NCBI GenBank assembly: GCA_903922535.1 | Contig: CAIXUF010000470.1 | Location: forward strand, 1-8,403 | From: Candidatus Hydrogenedentota bacterium | GTDB taxonomy: Bacteria > Hydrogenedentota > Hydrogenedentia > Hydrogenedentiales > CAITNO01 | Direction of reading: 5' to 3' | Length of the DNA stretch: 8,403 nucleotides | In this document: positions 6,848 through 8,403 of the stretch, piece after piece | Numbering within the stretch: the first letter of the stretch is position 1 | Layout of the letters: each line of letters begins with the position of its first letter | The notes under the pieces: generated by a model | Databases searched by the model: none | The model's input: only the letters and a program-made list of their open reading frames with translations | What the model was told of the DNA's origin: nothing | Made by a program: the position numbers and the translations under genes

Positions 6848-7399
6848 TCACTGCCCGGTGTCGAGGGCGTTCACCTTCACGCAGGCGTCCTTGAGGAACC
6901 CGGCGAAACTGTCCAGCCCCTCGGTGTGTTTCGTGTCGAGCCACGTGTCCACCATCGCTTTGGCCATCCACGGCGCAACAATCATTGCCCCGAGGGTGAT
7001 GACGTTGGAGTCGTTGATGGCGCGGGCCATCTTTGCGGAAAATACCGACTCCACACACACCGCGTTCACGCCCTTGAACTTGTTGGCGACGATGCACATG
7101 CCCGCGCCGGTGCCGCAAAAGAGGATGCCGCGCTCCGCCTTCCCGCCCTGCAGCAGCTTGGCCGCAACGGGGGCCGAGTCGTAATAGGGTATTTCCTTGT
7201 CCTTGGCTGCGCCAACGTCCAGCACCGTGTAGCCTTTCTTCTCCAGATGCTCCTTGACGGCGTCCTTAAGTTCGATGGCGAAGGGGTCTGCTGCGAGAAC
7301 GATGTTCATTTTGTGCTCCTCACTGGCTTCGGCGCGGGAAATGCCGGCCGCCATGACGGCGGCCCCAAGTCCGGCCTGTAGAAATGTGCGGCGTTTCAC
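6848..7399 (-). CDS. RpiB/LacAB-family isomerase-like protein with a Tat signal peptide
   Basis: The product has 183 residues. The GTG at 7399 is chosen because GGAGG lies 8 bases upstream and the protein then begins MKRRTFLQAGLGAAVMAAG, a classic Tat signal, with likely cleavage after AEA (23-25). The rest, residues 31-183, matches the RpiB/LacAB fold along its whole usual length. It has the opening strand NIVLAAD, the ILFCGTGAGMCIVANKF loop with catalytic Cys at C95 and T97, and the NDSNVITLGA strand. RpiB normally interconverts ribose 5-phosphate and ribulose 5-phosphate (LacAB acts on galactose 6-phosphate) in the cytoplasm. Compared with the E. coli protein as I recall it, His10 is P39, the ring-opening His99 is I128, and Arg133 and Arg137 are D163 and G167. 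The phosphate pocket therefore appears lost. A second start with a strong ribosome binding site sits at 7309. It lies 98 bases after the GH2-like gene, probably in one operon. Substrate unknown; free-sugar isomerase or binding role possible. Confidence 0.88.
   Translation of the reverse strand: MKRRTFLQAGLGAAVMAAGISRAEASEEHKMNIVLAADPFAIELKDAVKEHLEKKGYTVLDVGAAKDKEIPYYDSAPVAAKLLQGGKAERGILFCGTGAGMCIVANKFKGVNAVCVESVFSAKMARAINDSNVITLGAMIVAPWMAKAMVDTWLDTKHTEGLDSFAGFLKDACVKVNALDTGQ
7316..7321 (-). promoter_or_regulatory. Internal Shine-Dalgarno at the signal-peptide/domain junction of the RpiB-like gene
   Basis: GAGGAG on the minus strand lies 6 bases before an in-frame ATG (7307-7309). Translation from there gives a 153-residue protein starting MNIVLAAD, the normal RpiB length and N-terminus, without the Tat signal. 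The bases also encode the Glu-Glu just after the predicted cleavage site, so the match could be incidental. Confidence 0.5.
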
Positions 7400-7407
7400 T
7401 GTGATTG

Positions 7408-7412
7408 CCTCC
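7408..7412 (-). promoter_or_regulatory. Ribosome binding site deciding the GTG start of the RpiB-like gene
   Basis: GGAGG lies 8 bases before GTG 7399-7397. Upstream in-frame ATGs at 7420 and 7498 lack comparable sites. The one at 7498 overlaps the preceding stop as TAATG, but would put 33 extra residues before the Tat motif. Confidence 0.7.
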
Positions 7413-7497
7413 AATTTCATGCTGCGTACAGTCTCGACTGTGGTGAGTGTAGACTTGCCGCCGCCTCTCGCGCAACCAGTCGAACCAGAACGCGCCA

Positions 7498-8403
7498 TTA
7501 CGGGCGTCGCATTGCCGGGTCAATCCGGACTTCCGACGGCTTGGCGAGGAACGCGTCGCTTCGGACGTAGTCGATCATCCCATCCAGAAGACAGGCCCCT
7601 TCGGGCGTGTCGGCCAGCAGATCAACGCCCCGCGTGATCAGCAGTCTTTCCCCGTCTTGTCCCTGTTTCTGGAAGAGGTAGGTAAAATACTGCTTCTGGC
7701 CTTCGCCGACGGCAAAATGCTGGAACTCGCCGAATTTCGGATCAATGGGCAACGCTTGGCCCCGCTTGATGAGACGGAACCATAAGGGGGACAGTTTCCC
7801 GTCGTGCGGAAGATCACCAAACACCGGATGGCGGGCAAACGCCGTCCCGATTTGGTCGCCCAGCGACCACCAGCCAAGTGTGACATTGGGCTCGCCCCCG
7901 GCCGGGCCGATCATGATGCCGCGCTTGCCTTTCTTGTTGGCGTCAATGAGGGCGGGATGGTCCCAGGAACCGATGACAAGGAGGGCGGCTTTCGCTTCGG
8001 GCGTTCCCAGCCGGACAATGCCGGGATAGCGCGCTGAGAGCACATCGAAGAGATCCCCGGTGGCCGCGATGCCGTCACCCCGCTTCTCGACGCGTTTCGG
8101 GAAGAACCAGAAGTCCCATGAATTCACGACATCGGTTCCATCGAGTGCCGCTTCGAAGACGGCATGCACGGGCTTGCCAAGCTCGGGAACCACAAAGGTG
8201 CACGCGCCGAGTTCTTTGACATCGCCGGCATCAGCATCGAACGGCGCGAGGCTTCCCCCGGCGAGGGTGTCTGTGGCCGTCCTGACCGTCCAGGAGATCC
8301 GTGCCTGGCGCAATGGCGTGGTGTCGAAGTGTGAAATCCACAGGGGCACACTGCGGGAATCTCCAGACACCGCGACAGCGCCAACGGCGTCCGTCTTCGC
8401 GAG
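7498..8403 (-). CDS. GH2-like glycosidase, C-terminal part (5' end outside window)
   Basis: The frame is open from the right edge of the window to TAA at 7500-7498, giving 301 C-terminal residues. A GTG at 8370 is in frame, but coding clearly continues upstream of it. Fragment residues about 10-100 form a beta-sandwich like the late Ig-like domain of GH2 enzymes (VPLWISHFD; a final NSWDFWFFP at 94-102). Residues about 110-290 resemble the class I amidotransferase-like domain attached to some GH2-type proteins. Signs are an alternating strand-helix pattern (AALLVIGSWDHPALI, RGIMIGP), LGWWSLGDQIGTAFARHPVFGDLPHDG (split 176-202) and a closing ERLLITRGVDLL helix region. The catalytic barrel would lie beyond the window, so activity cannot be checked; beta-galactosidase-like is the likeliest guess. 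It probably heads an operon with the RpiB-like gene, 98 bases downstream. Confidence 0.72.
   Translation of the reverse strand, partial: LAKTDAVGAVAVSGDSRSVPLWISHFDTTPLRQARISWTVRTATDTLAGGSLAPFDADAGDVKELGACTFVVPELGKPVHAVFEAALDGTDVVNSWDFWFFPKRVEKRGDGIAATGDLFDVLSARYPGIVRLGTPEAKAALLVIGSWDHPALIDANKKGKRGIMIGPAGGEPNVTLGWWSLGDQIGTAFARHPVFGDLPHDGKLSPLWFRLIKRGQALPIDPKFGEFQHFAVGEGQKQYFTYLFQKQGQDGERLLITRGVDLLADTPEGACLLDGMIDYVRSDAFLAKPSEVRIDPAMRRP

Noticed and set aside
5794..6894. 366-codon + strand open frame
   Set aside because: Antisense to the NPCBM and Ig-like part of the alpha-galactosidase, crossing the intergenic spacer; Arg/His-rich and featureless.
7400..7498. Longer N-terminus for the RpiB-like protein from the ATG at 7498, overlapping the upstream stop as TAATG
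   Set aside because: No ribosome binding site precedes it, and it would put 33 low-complexity residues before the Tat motif. The GTG at 7399 with GGAGG is far better.
1..8403. CRISPR arrays, insertion sequences, rRNA or tRNA genes, phage or toxin-antitoxin modules
   Set aside because: No regularly spaced repeats, transposase or integrase motifs, structural RNA sequences or small paired genes were seen on either strand.

Overview
The window is GC-rich, tightly packed DNA from a bacterium whose encoded proteins are mostly exported. Two carry twin-arginine (Tat) signals, two have Sec-type signals and one is a lipoprotein. An S1 sulfatase, an NPCBM-Ig-GH27 alpha-galactosidase and a GH2-type C-terminus with an amidotransferase-like tail together resemble planctomycete, verrucomicrobial, lentisphaeral or Hydrogenedentota-like genomes. 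That placement is an inference from gene content, because no rRNA or other taxonomic marker is present.

Layout. (1) 1-138: the 3' end of an Fe/Mn superoxide dismutase on the + strand, closed by a strong terminator hairpin at 164-195. (2) 309-1625 (-): a secreted right-handed parallel beta-helix protein, divergent from the next pair. (3) 1746-3284 and 3281-4585 (+): a Tat-exported formylglycine sulfatase overlapping by ATGA with a clan GH-A glycosidase lipoprotein. The 120 bp between regions 2 and 3 hold a perfect 15-bp palindrome. (4) 4586-4638: a short convergent spacer made of a small hairpin and CCCAT repeats. (5) Right half (-), in transcription order: the C-terminal 301 residues of a GH2-like protein (7498-8403, cut by the window edge), a Tat-signal RpiB/LacAB-family protein (6848-7399), and an alpha-galactosidase (4639-6615). 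No gap between genes exceeds 300 bases. The largest, 6616-6847, holds a two-part hairpin and a short CTGGTG repeat.

How it may fit together (inference): sulfatase, GH-A hydrolase, beta-helix protein, GH27 and GH2-like protein form a depolymerising set for a complex, probably sulfated and galactose-containing glycan, acting in the periplasm or at the cell surface. No transporter, regulator, sulfatase-maturating enzyme or cytoplasmic sugar kinase lies in the window.

The most unusual item is the RpiB-like protein. This family is normally cytoplasmic and works on phosphorylated sugars. Here it has a well-formed Tat signal, keeps the catalytic Cys loop, and has lost the His and Arg residues that in RpiB open the ring and hold the phosphate. 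A strong Shine-Dalgarno plus ATG also survives exactly at the junction between signal peptide and domain. This suggests either an exported isomerase-like enzyme for non-phosphorylated sugars or two protein forms from one gene.
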